Shown in pieces: positions 1 to 8,835 of a DNA stretch of 64,000 nucleotides. The number at the start of each line of letters is the position of its first letter. The first letter of the stretch is position 1. The notes under the pieces were generated by a model. That model had not been told where the DNA came from, did no database searches, and worked only from the letters and a program-made list of their open reading frames with translations. Origin of the DNA: Pseudomonas sp. ANT_J12 (GTDB lineage Bacteria > Pseudomonadota > Gammaproteobacteria > Pseudomonadales > Pseudomonadaceae); assembly GCF_008370045.1 (NCBI RefSeq), contig NZ_VOBN01000004.1, positions 1 to 64,000 of the forward strand. The letters are read 5' to 3'. The position numbers and the translations under genes were made by a program.

Positions 1-66
1 GCGGCGTGTCAGGCAACATCTTCGTCGACTGACACACCGCCTTCGCGGGCAAGCCTCGCTCCTACA
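1..66. repeat. REP element, family A (GCGGGCAAGCCTCGCTCCTAC type)
   Basis: One arm of the common Pseudomonas REP sequence is visible at about 41-66, preceded by part of a looser partner arm that begins before the window. The same arm recurs, often as inverted pairs, near 1.9, 3.2, 5.2, 14.7, 19.5, 33.1 and 41.2 kb. No gene lies in this stretch. Confidence 0.7.
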
Positions 67-77
67 AGGGCTATTGA

Positions 78-110
78 TGATCGTTCCCACGCTCCGCGTG
101 GGAACGATCA
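78..110. repeat. REP element, family B palindrome
   Basis: A near-perfect palindrome built on GATCGTTCCCACGC and its complement. It overlaps the TGA stop codon of the HvfC-like gene (108-110), so it may also act as a transcript-end hairpin. Larger versions occur at 4.1, 8.0, 9.7, 30.2 and 30.4 kb. Confidence 0.75.
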
Positions 111-857
111 GGCTAATACACCTTCAACCTGCATCTGCCGCAACAACGCCAAGCCGTTTTCCATGAACTCGCTCGACCCGCCAGCCCCCGCCTCCACCGC
201 CAGTCCTTCCAGCTGCGCACGCCCGTCCAGCTCGGGAAACTCGCCGATCCGCTGCAACAACCGCCACGCCAGAGGACTCAACTCAGAGAACTTGACGCTC
301 CAGTCTTCTGTCCGCCGAACCAGCAGCAACGTCGGCTGATCCGGCGCCGCATCAGGCTGATAATCCGGCCCCAGCAGCTGCACCGGCCAGGCATACGCCA
401 ACGGCCAGGCCAGTGGCGAGACCTGCAATGGCCGCTCCAGCAACAACCCCGCGTCGCTCATCGGCAACGGCGCGTCGTCAGACTGTTGCAGCGCCATCTC
501 GACCCACTCGTAATGCGCGAGTTCGACCATGAACGGCGGCCAATCCCCGTCGCTCAACCCTGGCGGCTCAGACGCCAGAAACGCGACAAACTCCTGGGCG
601 ATCTCGCCAAATTTAGGCGTCTGTGCGCGGTAGTCCCGCAGGAAGATCCGCACCAGCGCGCGCCACTCTTCATTCCCCAGAATCTTCACCAGCACCGGGA
701 AGGTCCCGCTGAGCAACAACGACAGATTGTTGAACACCAGATCCCGATAAACCTGGACCCGAGCGGCATCCATCCCGGCTGGCGGCGTGCAGTGCTCGGG
801 ATCGCGCAGGTATCGGGTCAAGGCATCCTGTTGCTGATGCAGCGAAGATTTATCCAC
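108..857 (-). CDS. HvfC/BufC-family peptide-maturation partner (DUF2063)
   Basis: A 249-residue protein. Its N-terminal part, with the pattern Y-R-(D)-L-V-x-N-N near residue 40 and a helical region ending around residue 100, fits the DUF2063 domain once called a putative DNA-binding domain. In known systems this protein binds the precursor peptide and works with the DUF692 metalloenzyme that modifies cysteines in it. The start is GTG at 857, which overlaps the last 8 bases of the upstream DUF692 gene, so the two are almost certainly translated together. No precursor gene is seen next to the pair. The family call is good; its role here is inferred from the partner. Confidence 0.8.
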   Translation of the reverse strand: MDKSSLHQQQDALTRYLRDPEHCTPPAGMDAARVQVYRDLVFNNLSLLLSGTFPVLVKILGNEEWRALVRIFLRDYRAQTPKFGEIAQEFVAFLASEPPGLSDGDWPPFMVELAHYEWVEMALQQSDDAPLPMSDAGLLLERPLQVSPLAWPLAYAWPVQLLGPDYQPDAAPDQPTLLLVRRTEDWSVKFSELSPLAWRLLQRIGEFPELDGRAQLEGLAVEAGAGGSSEFMENGLALLRQMQVEGVLA

Positions 858-1689
858 GCTTCACCTCCACACCTTGCAAGCGGCGAATGGTCTGCAACTC
901 GACCACCAGTTCCGAAAACACCGGGATGTTGAAGTCCCGTTCCAGCAGCGTCGGTTGTGCGCCGAAGCGGGCGTAAGCCTCGGCCAGCAACGACCACACC
1001 ACCGGTTTGACCGAGGCACCGTGGGTGTCGATTTTCAAGGTATCGGACTCATCGAAATGCCCGGCGACGTGCATCGCCACCACGCGCCCGGAATCGATCC
1101 CTGCCAGAAACGCCTGCGGATCAACGCCGTGGTTGATCGAGTTCACATACACATTGTTGACGTCCAGCAACAGGTCGCAGTCGGCCTCGCGCAACACGGC
1201 GTTGGTGAAGGTCAATTCGTCCATGTCCTGCCGGGGCGCGGCGTAATAGGAGACGTTTTCCACCGCCAGCCGCCGACCAAGAATGTCCTGGGACTGACGG
1301 ATCCGCGTGGCGACGTGCTTCACCGCTTCTTCGGTAAACGGCAGCGGCAGCAGGTCATAAAGATGCCCGTCATCGCTGCAATAACTCAGGTGTTCGCTGT
1401 ACAGCGGCACCTTGTAGTGATCGAGAAAAACCCGCACTTCCTGCAAAAACCCGACATCCAGCGGCGCCGCCCCGCCCAACGACAGGGACAAACCGTGACA
1501 GGACAACGGATAACGCTCGGCCAATGCCCGCAACGCCGCGCCATGGGCACCGCCGATGCCGATCCAGTTTTCCGGAGCGACTTCCAGAAAGTCGAAATTG
1601 CCGGCCGGGGCAGCCTGGAGGTCTTTCATCAGGCCGCGACGCAGGCCGAGGCCGACGCTGGCCTTCGTTGGTAAATCAGAGGTCCGCAT
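850..1689 (-). CDS. MNIO-family peptide maturase, HvfB/BufB-like (DUF692)
   Basis: A 279-residue TIM-barrel protein of the multinuclear non-heme iron oxidase family. Typical motifs are visible: GLGLRRGL near the start, EVAPENW near residue 37, [11 protein letters not shown] near residue 63, SEHLSY near residue 98, the ENVSYY and [11 protein letters not shown] segments in the middle, and HVAGH further on. The His, Glu, Asp and Asn residues in these motifs are the metal ligands in characterised relatives, which oxidise cysteines in a small precursor peptide, often in copper-binding systems. It overlaps the HvfC-like gene by 8 bases. The expected DUF2282-type precursor is not found upstream, so its substrate is not known from this window. 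Confidence 0.87.
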   Translation of the reverse strand: MRTSDLPTKASVGLGLRRGLMKDLQAAPAGNFDFLEVAPENWIGIGGAHGAALRALAERYPLSCHGLSLSLGGAAPLDVGFLQEVRVFLDHYKVPLYSEHLSYCSDDGHLYDLLPLPFTEEAVKHVATRIRQSQDILGRRLAVENVSYYAAPRQDMDELTFTNAVLREADCDLLLDVNNVYVNSINHGVDPQAFLAGIDSGRVVAMHVAGHFDESDTLKIDTHGASVKPVVWSLLAEAYARFGAQPTLLERDFNIPVFSELVVELQTIRRLQGVEVKRG

Positions 1690-1843
1690 GATGTCGATCT
1701 CATTCTGTGTGGATAAATGAGAGTCGAGTTAATCGAAGCGGTGTATCGGGGCTGTGTTCGGTTTTTGCAGAAATCGACAGCGTCTGTATCAGCCGGCGCA
1801 CCGTACACACTGCGATACACAACACCCACCCACACAAAAACCG

Positions 1844-1935
1844 TGTAGGAGCGAGGCTTGCCCGCGAAGACGGTGTACCAGGCAATATCCTTGTCGGCTG
1901 ACACACCGCCTTCGCGGGCAAGCCTCGCTCCTACA
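1844..1935. repeat. REP inverted pair, family A
   Basis: Two arms, TGTAGGAGCGAGGCTTGCCC and its complement, face each other about 45 bases apart. They lie in the 420-base gap between the divergent HvfB-like and methyltransferase genes. The rest of the gap (1690-1843 and 1936-2109) shows no convincing gene; short frames there are only REP translations. Confidence 0.8.
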
Positions 1936-2109
1936 TAGGTTGGCCATGTGGCTTTCGTCGCCCCAAACCTCAGTGCCCGGGGGCGGGACTAGACTTAACC
2001 CACGCAGGACGTGGTCAGCGTCCTGTTCATTCCCACGACCACCGCCCAGCGGCGCACGCCTCGACCCACATTGCCTCTGGACCGTGATCCTGCCACAGGA
2101 GCACACGTG

Positions 2110-3156
2110 ATGGACGAGGCCAGACTTAACGAATTCATGGGCCAACTGGTCAACGACATGGGCGGCGCGGCGATGCTGGCCAATGTCATTCTCGGCGAAG
2201 AGCTTGGCTTGTACCGGGCCATGGCCGACAGCCAGCCGATCAGCCCCGACACCCTCGCCGAAAAGACCGGTTGCCACCCTCGCCTGCTGCGCGAATGGCT
2301 CAGCGCCCACGCCGCCTCCGGGTACATGGAGCACCAGGACGGCCAGTTCCGCCTGCCCGAAGAGCAAGCCCTGGCCTTGGCCATTGAAGACTCGCCGGTG
2401 TACATCGCCGGCGGCATCGGCGTGGTCGCGTCGTTTTTCCATGACAAGGACAAGTTGATCAGCGCTTTTCGCGGCAATGGCGCCCTGCCTTGGGGCGATC
2501 ACCACCCGTGCATGTTCAGCGGCACCGAACGCTTCTTTCGCCCCGGTTACAAGGCGCATCTGGTGGCCGAATGGTTGCCGGCGCTGGAAGGCGTGGTGGC
2601 CAAACTGGAGAGCGGCGCCAAAGTGGCGGACATCGGCTGTGGCCATGGCGCCTCCACGGTGATCATGGCCCAGGCGTTCCCGGATTCGCGCTTTGTGGGC
2701 TTCGACTACCACGCGCCCTCCGTCACCGTGGCCACCCAGCGCGCCGAGGCCGGCGGGGTGTCCGGGCGTGCGCGGTTCTTCCAGGGCACGGCGAAAAGCT
2801 ACCCCGGCACCGACTATGACCTGGTGTGCTATTTCGACTGCCTGCACGACATGGGCGACCCGGTGGGGGCAGCACGGCACGCCTACGATTCGCTGAAACC
2901 GGACGGCACGGTGCTGCTGGTGGAGCCTTACGCCAACGATTCCCTCGACGACAATGTCACCCCGGTGGGACGCCTGTTCTATGCCGCTTCGACGTTCATC
3001 TGCACGCCCAACTCCCTTTCCCAGGAAGTCGGCCTCGGGCTCGGGGCCCAGGCCGGTGAAGCGCGGCTGCGCAAGGTGTTTACCGAGGCCGGGTTCAAGC
3101 ATTTCCGCCGGGCGACGGAAACGCCGTTCAACCTGATTCTTGAAGCGCGGAAATAA
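2110..3156 (+). CDS. Class I SAM-dependent methyltransferase with N-terminal winged helix
   Basis: A 348-residue protein. Residues about 25-90 look like the winged-helix dimerisation domain of the Rv2258c-like methyltransferase group (TLAEKTGCHPRLLREWLSA). The SAM-binding motif VADIGCGHGAST is near residue 173, followed by FVGFDYH, and the motif DLVCYFDCLHDMGDP is near residue 238. The start at ATG 2110 is preceded by AGGAG at 2097-2101, 8 bases away. An upstream extension of the frame to 2011 has no ribosome binding site. It stands alone between REP elements. The substrate cannot be told from sequence; a small-molecule or metabolite methyltransferase is likely. Confidence 0.85.
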   Translation: MDEARLNEFMGQLVNDMGGAAMLANVILGEELGLYRAMADSQPISPDTLAEKTGCHPRLLREWLSAHAASGYMEHQDGQFRLPEEQALALAIEDSPVYIAGGIGVVASFFHDKDKLISAFRGNGALPWGDHHPCMFSGTERFFRPGYKAHLVAEWLPALEGVVAKLESGAKVADIGCGHGASTVIMAQAFPDSRFVGFDYHAPSVTVATQRAEAGGVSGRARFFQGTAKSYPGTDYDLVCYFDCLHDMGDPVGAARHAYDSLKPDGTVLLVEPYANDSLDDNVTPVGRLFYAASTFICTPNSLSQEVGLGLGAQAGEARLRKVFTEAGFKHFRRATETPFNLILEARK

Positions 3157-3158
3157 TT

Positions 3159-3226
3159 GTGGGAGCAAGGCTTGCCCGCGATGGCGTTCTTGATATCGCC
3201 ATCGCGGGCAAGCCTTGCTCCTACAG
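3159..3226. repeat. REP inverted pair, family A
   Basis: A long hairpin directly after the methyltransferase stop codon: GGGAGCAAGGCTTGCCCGCG and a complementary right arm enclosing a short loop. It may double as a transcription or mRNA-stability element. Confidence 0.8.
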
Positions 3227-3281
3227 GGTGATCGGCAAATGCTACCCTGCAAACACTCAAGGCCCTCCCGGAGTGTTGAAC

Positions 3282-4124
3282 ATGCTCGACAGCCCCATCC
3301 GCGAACAACTCGACCGTCTTCAGCAGTTAATGGCCGACCAGCCGTTCGCGGTCCTGACGGGCGCGGGCATCAGCACCCCGTCAGGCATTCCCGACTACCG
3401 CGACAACCAGGGCGTGCGCCGGGGCCGGCAACCGATGATGTATCAGGAATTCCTCGCCGCCCCCGAATCCCGCCGCCGCTACTGGGCCCGGGCGATGCTC
3501 GGTTGGCCGCGGGTGCGCCTGGCCAGCCCGAACCCGGCCCATGAAGCATTGGCCAGCTTGCAGAGTGCGCAGCAGATCGGCGGGCTGATCACGCAGAACG
3601 TCGACACTCTGCACGACCAGGCCGGCAGCCATGACGTGATCGAACTCCACGGCAGCCTGCACCGGGTGCTGTGCCTGGATTGCGGCCTGCGCAGTGAACG
3701 CGATGCCATTCAACAGCTGATGGAAGCGCAAAACCCCTACCTCGCGGGCGTCGATGCGGTGCAGGCGCCGGATGGCGATACCCTGCTGGATCCGGCGTTT
3801 GAAGCGCGGTTTCAGGTGCCGCATTGCCCGCATTGTGGCGAGCAGCGGATGAAACCGGACGTGGTGTTTTTTGGCGAAAACGTCGCGCAGGCGACGGCGG
3901 CCAAAGCCATGGCGGCGGTTGAGCAAGCGGCGGGGTTGTTGGCGGTGGGGTCGTCGTTGATGGCGTATTCGGCGTTTCGGTTGTGTCGGGCGGTGGTGGA
4001 TCAGGGGAAACCGTTGATTGCGATCAATCTGGGCAAGACCCGGGCGGATGACATTCTGGATATGAAGATTGAGGGGTCCTGCGAACAACTATTACCCCTG
4101 CTGACACAACGCCTAACCCAATGA
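3282..4124 (+). CDS. Sir2-family NAD-dependent protein deacylase
   Basis: A 280-residue sirtuin. The NAD-binding signature GAGISTPSGIPDYR is at residues 27-40. TQNVDTLHDQAG is near residue 104 and the catalytic His lies in ELHGSLH near 123. Two zinc-binding pairs, CLDCG and CPHCG, lie on either side of a variable insert, and VVFFGE and VGSSL follow. It would remove acyl groups from lysines using NAD+, giving nicotinamide and O-acyl-ADP-ribose, in the cytoplasm. The start ATG at 3282 follows a GGAG sequence; the frame extends upstream into the REP but without a start signal. The Tyr-Arg desuccinylase signature of SIRT5/CobB type is not evident, so deacetylase is the default reading. Confidence 0.93.
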   Translation: MLDSPIREQLDRLQQLMADQPFAVLTGAGISTPSGIPDYRDNQGVRRGRQPMMYQEFLAAPESRRRYWARAMLGWPRVRLASPNPAHEALASLQSAQQIGGLITQNVDTLHDQAGSHDVIELHGSLHRVLCLDCGLRSERDAIQQLMEAQNPYLAGVDAVQAPDGDTLLDPAFEARFQVPHCPHCGEQRMKPDVVFFGENVAQATAAKAMAAVEQAAGLLAVGSSLMAYSAFRLCRAVVDQGKPLIAINLGKTRADDILDMKIEGSCEQLLPLLTQRLTQ

Positions 4125-4235
4125 TCGTTCCCACGCTCCGCGTGGGAATGCCGCCGGGGACGCTCCGCGTTCCGCTTCCGGATGTGACGCAGAGCGTCAC
4201 GGGATGCATTCCCACGCGGAGCGTGGGAACGATCA
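4122..4235. repeat. REP composite, family B
   Basis: Two family B palindromes (ATCGTTCCCACGCTCCGCGTG type) flank a central GACGCTCCGC/GACGCAGAGCGTC inverted repeat. It lies between the convergent sirtuin and LysR genes and probably folds into a long hairpin in both transcripts. Confidence 0.8.
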
Positions 4236-4256
4236 CGTGGAGGGCGTGTTCCGCGC

Positions 4257-5156
4257 TCAGGGCATGAGGCGCTGTGCGAGGTTGGCTTCCTTGAAAATAT
4301 CAAACAACGCCTGCGCCGCCGCCGACAGTTCATGCCCCGGTTTGGTCAGCACACCAATCGCCCGTTCCACTATCGGGTCGCGCAAGGTGATGCAGTGCGC
4401 ACCCGACTCCTGCATTTGCTGCTTGCACAACGCTGGCACCGCACTCACGCCCAAGCCACTGGCGACCATCCGCCCGACCGTCGCCAGTTGATGGCTTTCA
4501 AACTCTACCGGTAATTTCATGCCCCGGGCCTGCAAGTGTTCTTCGAGCATCACCCGCACCGTGGACGGTCGTTGCAAGGTGATAAACGGTTCCTGCAACA
4601 AGGTCTGCCAGTCGATCTCATCCCGTTTCGCCAGCGCCGAGTCATGGGGCACCACCGCGACAAAGCGGTCGATGTACAACGGCGTGAACTCCAGAGACGT
4701 GCTATGCGCCGGCTCAAACGAAACCCCAAGCTCGACTTGCCGATCCCGGACCATTTCCAGCACCTGCTCGTTGATCACGTCATTCACCGTGACGTTGACT
4801 TTCGGGTAACGCGCGCGGAAGGTCTTGAGGATCGGCGGCAGCAGGTTGCCGGCAAACGATGGCATCGCCGCCACGGTCACGCGCCCGCGTTGCAGGGTGA
4901 AACGCTGGCGCAGTTCGTCTTCGGCGTTGTCCCAATCGGCGATCAACCGGCGGGCCAGCGGCACCAGGGATTCACCTTCCGGGGTCAGCGCGACGTTGCG
5001 CGTGTTGCGGCTGAACAGGCGCCCGCCCAGGCCTTCTTCCAGGGCCTTGATGGTCAGGCTCAGTGCCGATTGCGACAGGTGCAACCGCTCGCAGGCCACG
5101 GCAAAGCTCAGGCTCTGGGCCACGGCCAGGAAGGCGCGGATTTGTTTGACGGTCAT
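4257..5156 (-). CDS. dhcR: LysR-family regulator of the adjacent CoA-transferase operon
   Basis: A 299-residue LysR protein. The helix-turn-helix is at residues 1-60 (KQIRAFLAVAQSLSFAVACE, then LHLSQSALSLTIKALEE), followed by a type-2 periplasmic-like sensor domain. The start ATG at 5156 is chosen because the domain begins there; the 20 codons upstream are not conserved in character. It is divergent from dhcA with a 242-base gap, the same arrangement as PA1998-PA1999 in P. aeruginosa, where the regulator controls dehydrocarnitine CoA-transferase genes. The symbol rests on this synteny. The inducer and binding site are not visible in the sequence. Confidence 0.85.
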   Translation of the reverse strand: MTVKQIRAFLAVAQSLSFAVACERLHLSQSALSLTIKALEEGLGGRLFSRNTRNVALTPEGESLVPLARRLIADWDNAEDELRQRFTLQRGRVTVAAMPSFAGNLLPPILKTFRARYPKVNVTVNDVINEQVLEMVRDRQVELGVSFEPAHSTSLEFTPLYIDRFVAVVPHDSALAKRDEIDWQTLLQEPFITLQRPSTVRVMLEEHLQARGMKLPVEFESHQLATVGRMVASGLGVSAVPALCKQQMQESGAHCITLRDPIVERAIGVLTKPGHELSAAAQALFDIFKEANLAQRLMP

Positions 5157-5205
5157 GCTCGCTTCGCTCCAGTTGTAAGCTGCAGGCTTTAAGCTGCAAG
5201 AAGGC

Positions 5206-5273
5206 TGTAGGAGCATGGCTTGCCCGCGATGGCGTCCTCAAGAATGTCATCGCGAGCAAGCTTTGCTCCTACA
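5206..5273. repeat. REP inverted pair, family A
   Basis: A hairpin of the TGTAGGAGCATGGCTTGCCC type in the dhcR-dhcA intergenic space. Bases 5274-5398, an AT-richer stretch, are left as the likely promoter and regulator-binding region. Confidence 0.75.
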
Positions 5274-5398
5274 AGTGTGATTGGTGAGTTTTATCTATCA
5301 ATCAACCTTAAAAATCAACTTAACAAATGAATCGCCCGGCGCGACACTCATTCCCACTACGGCTAGCCAGCCGCCCATAAAGAATAAAAGAGGTGCAT

Positions 5399-6097
5399 AT
5401 GGCAGGTTTCGACAAGCGCGTGAGTTCCTACGAGGAAGCCCTTGCAGGTCTTGAAGACGGCATGACCGTGATCGCCGGCGGCTTCGGCCTGTGCGGCATC
5501 CCGGAAAACCTCATCGCCGAGATCAAGCGCAAAGGCACCCGCGAACTCACCGTGGTTTCCAACAACTGCGGCGTCGACGGTTTCGGCCTCGGCGTGCTGC
5601 TGGAGGACCGGCAGATTCGCAAGGTTGTCGCTTCGTACGTGGGCGAGAACAAGATGTTCGAAGAGCAGCTGCTCAGCGGCGCCATCGAAGTCGACCTGAC
5701 CCCGCAAGGCACCCTCGCCGAAAAAATGCGCGCAGGCGGTGCCGGCATCCCCGCTTTCTTTACCGCCACTGGCGTCGGCACCCCGGTCGCCGAAGGCAAG
5801 GAAGTGCGCGAATTCCACGGTCGCAAGTACCTGATGGAAGAGTCCATCACTGGTGACTTCGCCATCGTCAAAGGCTGGAAAGCCGACCACTTCGGCAACG
5901 TCATCTATCGCCACACCGCCCAGAACTTCAATCCGCTGGCCGCCACCGCCGGCAAGATCACCGTGGTCGAAGTCGAAGAAATCGTTGAACCCGGCGAGCT
6001 GGACCCGTCGCAGATCCACACCCCTGGCATCTACGTCGACCGGATCATTTGCGGCACGTTCGAGAAGCGCATCGAACAGCGCACCGTGCGTAAGTGA
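5399..6097 (+). CDS. dhcA: 3-oxoacid (dehydrocarnitine) CoA-transferase, subunit A
   Basis: A 232-residue CoA-transferase alpha subunit. The glycine-rich GGFGLCGIP motif is near residue 25, with [13 protein letters not shown] and the GKYLMEE-type region after it. Together with DhcB it moves CoA from an acyl-CoA to a 3-oxo acid. In P. aeruginosa the equivalent pair activates dehydrocarnitine in carnitine breakdown, and the related AtoDA acts on acetoacetate. The ATG at 5399 follows AGAGG at about 5389-5393. It is the first gene of a three-gene operon with dhcB (36-base gap) and a thiolase. Substrate preference is inferred from synteny. Confidence 0.9.
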   Translation: MAGFDKRVSSYEEALAGLEDGMTVIAGGFGLCGIPENLIAEIKRKGTRELTVVSNNCGVDGFGLGVLLEDRQIRKVVASYVGENKMFEEQLLSGAIEVDLTPQGTLAEKMRAGGAGIPAFFTATGVGTPVAEGKEVREFHGRKYLMEESITGDFAIVKGWKADHFGNVIYRHTAQNFNPLAATAGKITVVEVEEIVEPGELDPSQIHTPGIYVDRIICGTFEKRIEQRTVRK

Positions 6098-6133
6098 TCC
6101 CCTGCCCCCGGACCGAATGAAGGAATAACAACA

Positions 6134-6799
6134 ATGGCACTTTCCCGCGAACAAATGGCTCAACGCGTCGCCCGCGAAATGCAGGACGGCTACTACGTGA
6201 ACCTGGGCATCGGCATCCCGACCCTGGTCGCCAACTACATCCCCGAAGGCATGGAAGTCATGCTGCAGTCGGAAAACGGCCTGCTGGGCATGGGACCGTT
6301 TCCTACGGAAGACACCATCGATGCCGACATGATCAACGCCGGCAAGCAAACCGTGACCGCGCGGATCGGCGCGTCGATTTTTTCCTCGGCCGAATCCTTC
6401 GCGATGATCCGTGGCGGTCACGTCGACCTGACCGTGCTCGGCGCCTTTGAAGTGGACGTCGAGGGCAACATCGCCTCGTGGATGATCCCCGGAAAACTGG
6501 TCAAGGGCATGGGCGGCGCCATGGACCTCGTGGCAGGCGCAGACAACATCATCGTGATCATGACCCACGCGTCCAAGGACGGTGAGTCCAAGCTTCTGTC
6601 CAAATGCAGCCTGCCGCTGACCGGCGCCGGGTGCATCAAGCGTGTGCTGACCGACCTCGCCTACCTCGAAATCAAGGACGGCGCGTTCATTCTCAAAGAA
6701 CGCGCGCCGGGAGTGAGCGTCGAAGAAATTGTCGCCAAGACCGCCGGCAAGCTGATCGTGCCGGACCATGTGCCGGAAATGCAGTTCGCTGCCCAGTGA
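6134..6799 (+). CDS. dhcB: 3-oxoacid (dehydrocarnitine) CoA-transferase, subunit B
   Basis: A 221-residue beta subunit carrying the catalytic motif [10 protein letters not shown], in which Glu47 would form the covalent CoA thioester. [10 protein letters not shown] near residue 23 and [15 protein letters not shown] near residue 95 are also typical of the family. It forms the active heteromer with the preceding subunit. The reading frame is full length, and the thiolase starts 11 bases after its stop, which supports one transcript. Confidence 0.92.
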   Translation: MALSREQMAQRVAREMQDGYYVNLGIGIPTLVANYIPEGMEVMLQSENGLLGMGPFPTEDTIDADMINAGKQTVTARIGASIFSSAESFAMIRGGHVDLTVLGAFEVDVEGNIASWMIPGKLVKGMGGAMDLVAGADNIIVIMTHASKDGESKLLSKCSLPLTGAGCIKRVLTDLAYLEIKDGAFILKERAPGVSVEEIVAKTAGKLIVPDHVPEMQFAAQ

Positions 6800-6810
6800 G
6801 GAATCATTCC

Positions 6811-7992
6811 ATGCAAGACGTCGTTATTGTTGCCGCCACCCGTACCGCCATTGGCAGTTTCCAGGGTGCGTTGGCCGGTGTGTCCGCCGTTGACCTGGGC
6901 GCTGCGGTGATCCGTCAGTTGTTGGCGCAAACCGGGCTCGACCCGGCGCAGGTCGATGAAGTGATCATGGGCCAGGTGCTCACCGCCGGCGCCGGGCAGA
7001 ACCCTGCGCGCCAGTCGGCGATCAAGGCAGGCCTGCCGTTCAGCGTGCCGGCCATGACCCTGAACAAAGTCTGCGGTTCGGGCCTCAAAGCCCTGCACCT
7101 GGCGACCCAGGCGATTCGCTGCGGCGATGCCGACGTGATCATTGCCGGCGGCCAGGAAAACATGAGCCTGTCCAACTACGTGATGCCCGGCGCGCGCACC
7201 GGTTTGCGCATGGGTCACGCACAAATCGTCGACACCATGATCAGCGATGGCCTGTGGGATGCGTTCAACGATTACCACATGGGCATCACCGCCGAGAACC
7301 TGGCCGAGAAGTACAGCCTGACGCGCGAGCAGCAAGATGCGTTCGCCGCCGCCTCGCAGCAGAAAGCCACCGCCGCCATCGAAGCCGGGCGTTTTGTCGA
7401 TGAGATCACGCCGATCCTGATTCCCCAGCGCAAAGGCGATCCACTGTCCTTCGCCACCGACGAACAACCACGGGCCGGCACCACCGCCGAGTCCTTGGGC
7501 AAACTGAAACCGGCCTTCAAGAAGGACGGTTCGGTGACTGCCGGTAACGCTTCGTCGCTGAACGACGGCGCGGCTGCGGTGATCCTGATGAGCGCCGAAA
7601 AAGCCAAGGCCCTGGGCCTGCCGGTTTTGGCGAAAATCGCCGCTTACGCCAATGCGGGCGTCGACCCGGCGATCATGGGCATCGGCCCGGTATCCGCCAC
7701 TCGCCGCTGCCTGAGCAAGGCCGGCTGGTCCATCGACCAACTGGACCTGATCGAAGCCAACGAAGCCTTCGCCGCGCAATCCCTAGCAGTGGCCAAGGAC
7801 CTGGAATGGGACCTGGACAAAGTCAACGTCAACGGTGGCGCCATTGCCCTGGGCCATCCGATCGGTGCCTCGGGTTGCCGGGTGCTGGTGACCTTGCTGC
7901 ATGAAATGATCAAGCGCGACGCCAAGAAAGGCCTCGCCACCCTGTGCATCGGTGGTGGTCAAGGCGTGGCACTGGCGATCGAACGGGCTTAA
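6811..7992 (+). CDS. atoB: Acetyl-CoA acetyltransferase (thiolase)
   Basis: A 393-residue thiolase. The nucleophilic Cys is in [12 protein letters not shown] near residue 88. The substrate-binding NEAFAAQ is near 320, the catalytic His in GHPIGASG near 350, and the second Cys in CIGGGQG near 380. It splits acetoacetyl-CoA into two acetyl-CoA. Its place after the CoA-transferase pair means that the 3-oxoacyl-CoA formed there is cleaved directly. The start ATG at 6811 lies just after a GAGGAAT sequence. Confidence 0.93.
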   Translation: MQDVVIVAATRTAIGSFQGALAGVSAVDLGAAVIRQLLAQTGLDPAQVDEVIMGQVLTAGAGQNPARQSAIKAGLPFSVPAMTLNKVCGSGLKALHLATQAIRCGDADVIIAGGQENMSLSNYVMPGARTGLRMGHAQIVDTMISDGLWDAFNDYHMGITAENLAEKYSLTREQQDAFAAASQQKATAAIEAGRFVDEITPILIPQRKGDPLSFATDEQPRAGTTAESLGKLKPAFKKDGSVTAGNASSLNDGAAAVILMSAEKAKALGLPVLAKIAAYANAGVDPAIMGIGPVSATRRCLSKAGWSIDQLDLIEANEAFAAQSLAVAKDLEWDLDKVNVNGGAIALGHPIGASGCRVLVTLLHEMIKRDAKKGLATLCIGGGQGVALAIERA

Positions 7993-8000
7993 CCCCACAC

Positions 8001-8106
8001 GATCGTTCCCACGCGCAGCAAAGGAATGCAGCCCGGGACGCTCCGCGTCCCAAAGCGGACGTAGAGCGTCCGTTGAGGCATTCCCACGCAGAGCGTGGGA
8101 ACGATC
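8001..8106. repeat. REP composite, family B
   Basis: The same composite structure as at 4.1 kb: outer GATCGTTCCCACGC arms and an inner GGGACGCTCCGCGTCCC palindrome. It lies between convergent genes, right after the thiolase stop. Confidence 0.8.
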
Positions 8107-8119
8107 ATTGCGTGGTCCG

Positions 8120-8722
8120 TTAGCCAAACTTCACCAGGTTCAACGTCGGCAACGGCCCGCCCGGGAACTGCGCCAACCGCGCGCCAACACTCAACGCGCC
8201 AAGATCAACGGCAAAAAATCCCAACTGCTCGATCAGCGCGCTGACCTGCCCTTTCGCCTCGGCATCATCACCCGAAAGAAACAGCACGCGCTTGCCCCCC
8301 TCCGCCGCCGGATCACTCTCCAGCAACCGCGCCGCCAGGTGATTGAACGCCTTCACCACCCGCGCGCCCGGCACCCATTCGGCGAAGACTTCGCTGGAGG
8401 TACGGCCCTGCAAATCCACCGCTTTGAACGCGGGGGCCTCAATCGAATTGTTGGCATCAAGGACGATCCGCCCGGCGAAATCCGGCAGCCCCGCCAACGC
8501 CGTGGGCAATTTCGACCAGTTGACCGCCACCAGCACAATGTCCTGCGCCGCGGCTTCTTCACGGGTGCCGGCACGGGCGGTCGGCCCGAGTTCGTCCACC
8601 AGCGCCGTCAGGGTTTGCGGCCCACGGCTGTTGGCGATGACCAATTCAATCCCTTGACGGGAAAGGGCCCGGGCGAAGGCTGAGCCGATGGCGCCGGCGC
8701 CGATGATTCCGATAGTGCTCAT
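8120..8722 (-). CDS. NADPH-dependent F420-reductase-like NAD(P)-binding protein
   Basis: A 200-residue protein with one Rossmann fold. GIIGAGAIGSAFARALSRQG at residues 4-23 is the dinucleotide site, followed by IANSRGP, whose Ser-Arg after the second strand suggests NADP. VLVAVNW and VLDANNSI are typical of the F420_oxidored family. Pseudomonads do not make F420, so it probably reduces or oxidises another small molecule with NADPH. It is divergent from a LysR gene with a 113-base gap, which suggests control by that regulator. Confidence 0.8.
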   Translation of the reverse strand: MSTIGIIGAGAIGSAFARALSRQGIELVIANSRGPQTLTALVDELGPTARAGTREEAAAQDIVLVAVNWSKLPTALAGLPDFAGRIVLDANNSIEAPAFKAVDLQGRTSSEVFAEWVPGARVVKAFNHLAARLLESDPAAEGGKRVLFLSGDDAEAKGQVSALIEQLGFFAVDLGALSVGARLAQFPGGPLPTLNLVKFG

Positions 8723-8835
8723 GGTTATTCACTCCAAGTGGGTTGTGGTTGGAGTGAATACTGCGCTTGCCATTAGGTCCTGATTAGCCGGTAATGATTT
8801 GAATGATCTTCAAGCATTGCTATCAGGTACCCGCC

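Noticed and set aside
1629-1921. Short Cys-containing minus-strand frames upstream of the HvfB-like gene as its precursor peptide
   Set aside because: They are translations of a REP pair, overlap the maturase start, and lack a signal peptide or conserved Cys pattern.
1789-3252. A 487-codon open frame on the minus strand across the methyltransferase gene
   Set aside because: It is antisense to a clear methyltransferase, is rich in His, Gln and Arg as GC-rich antisense frames are, and runs through REP sequences.
5363-6769. A 468-codon minus-strand frame across dhcA and dhcB
   Set aside because: It covers two recognised genes in antisense and has no domain pattern of its own.
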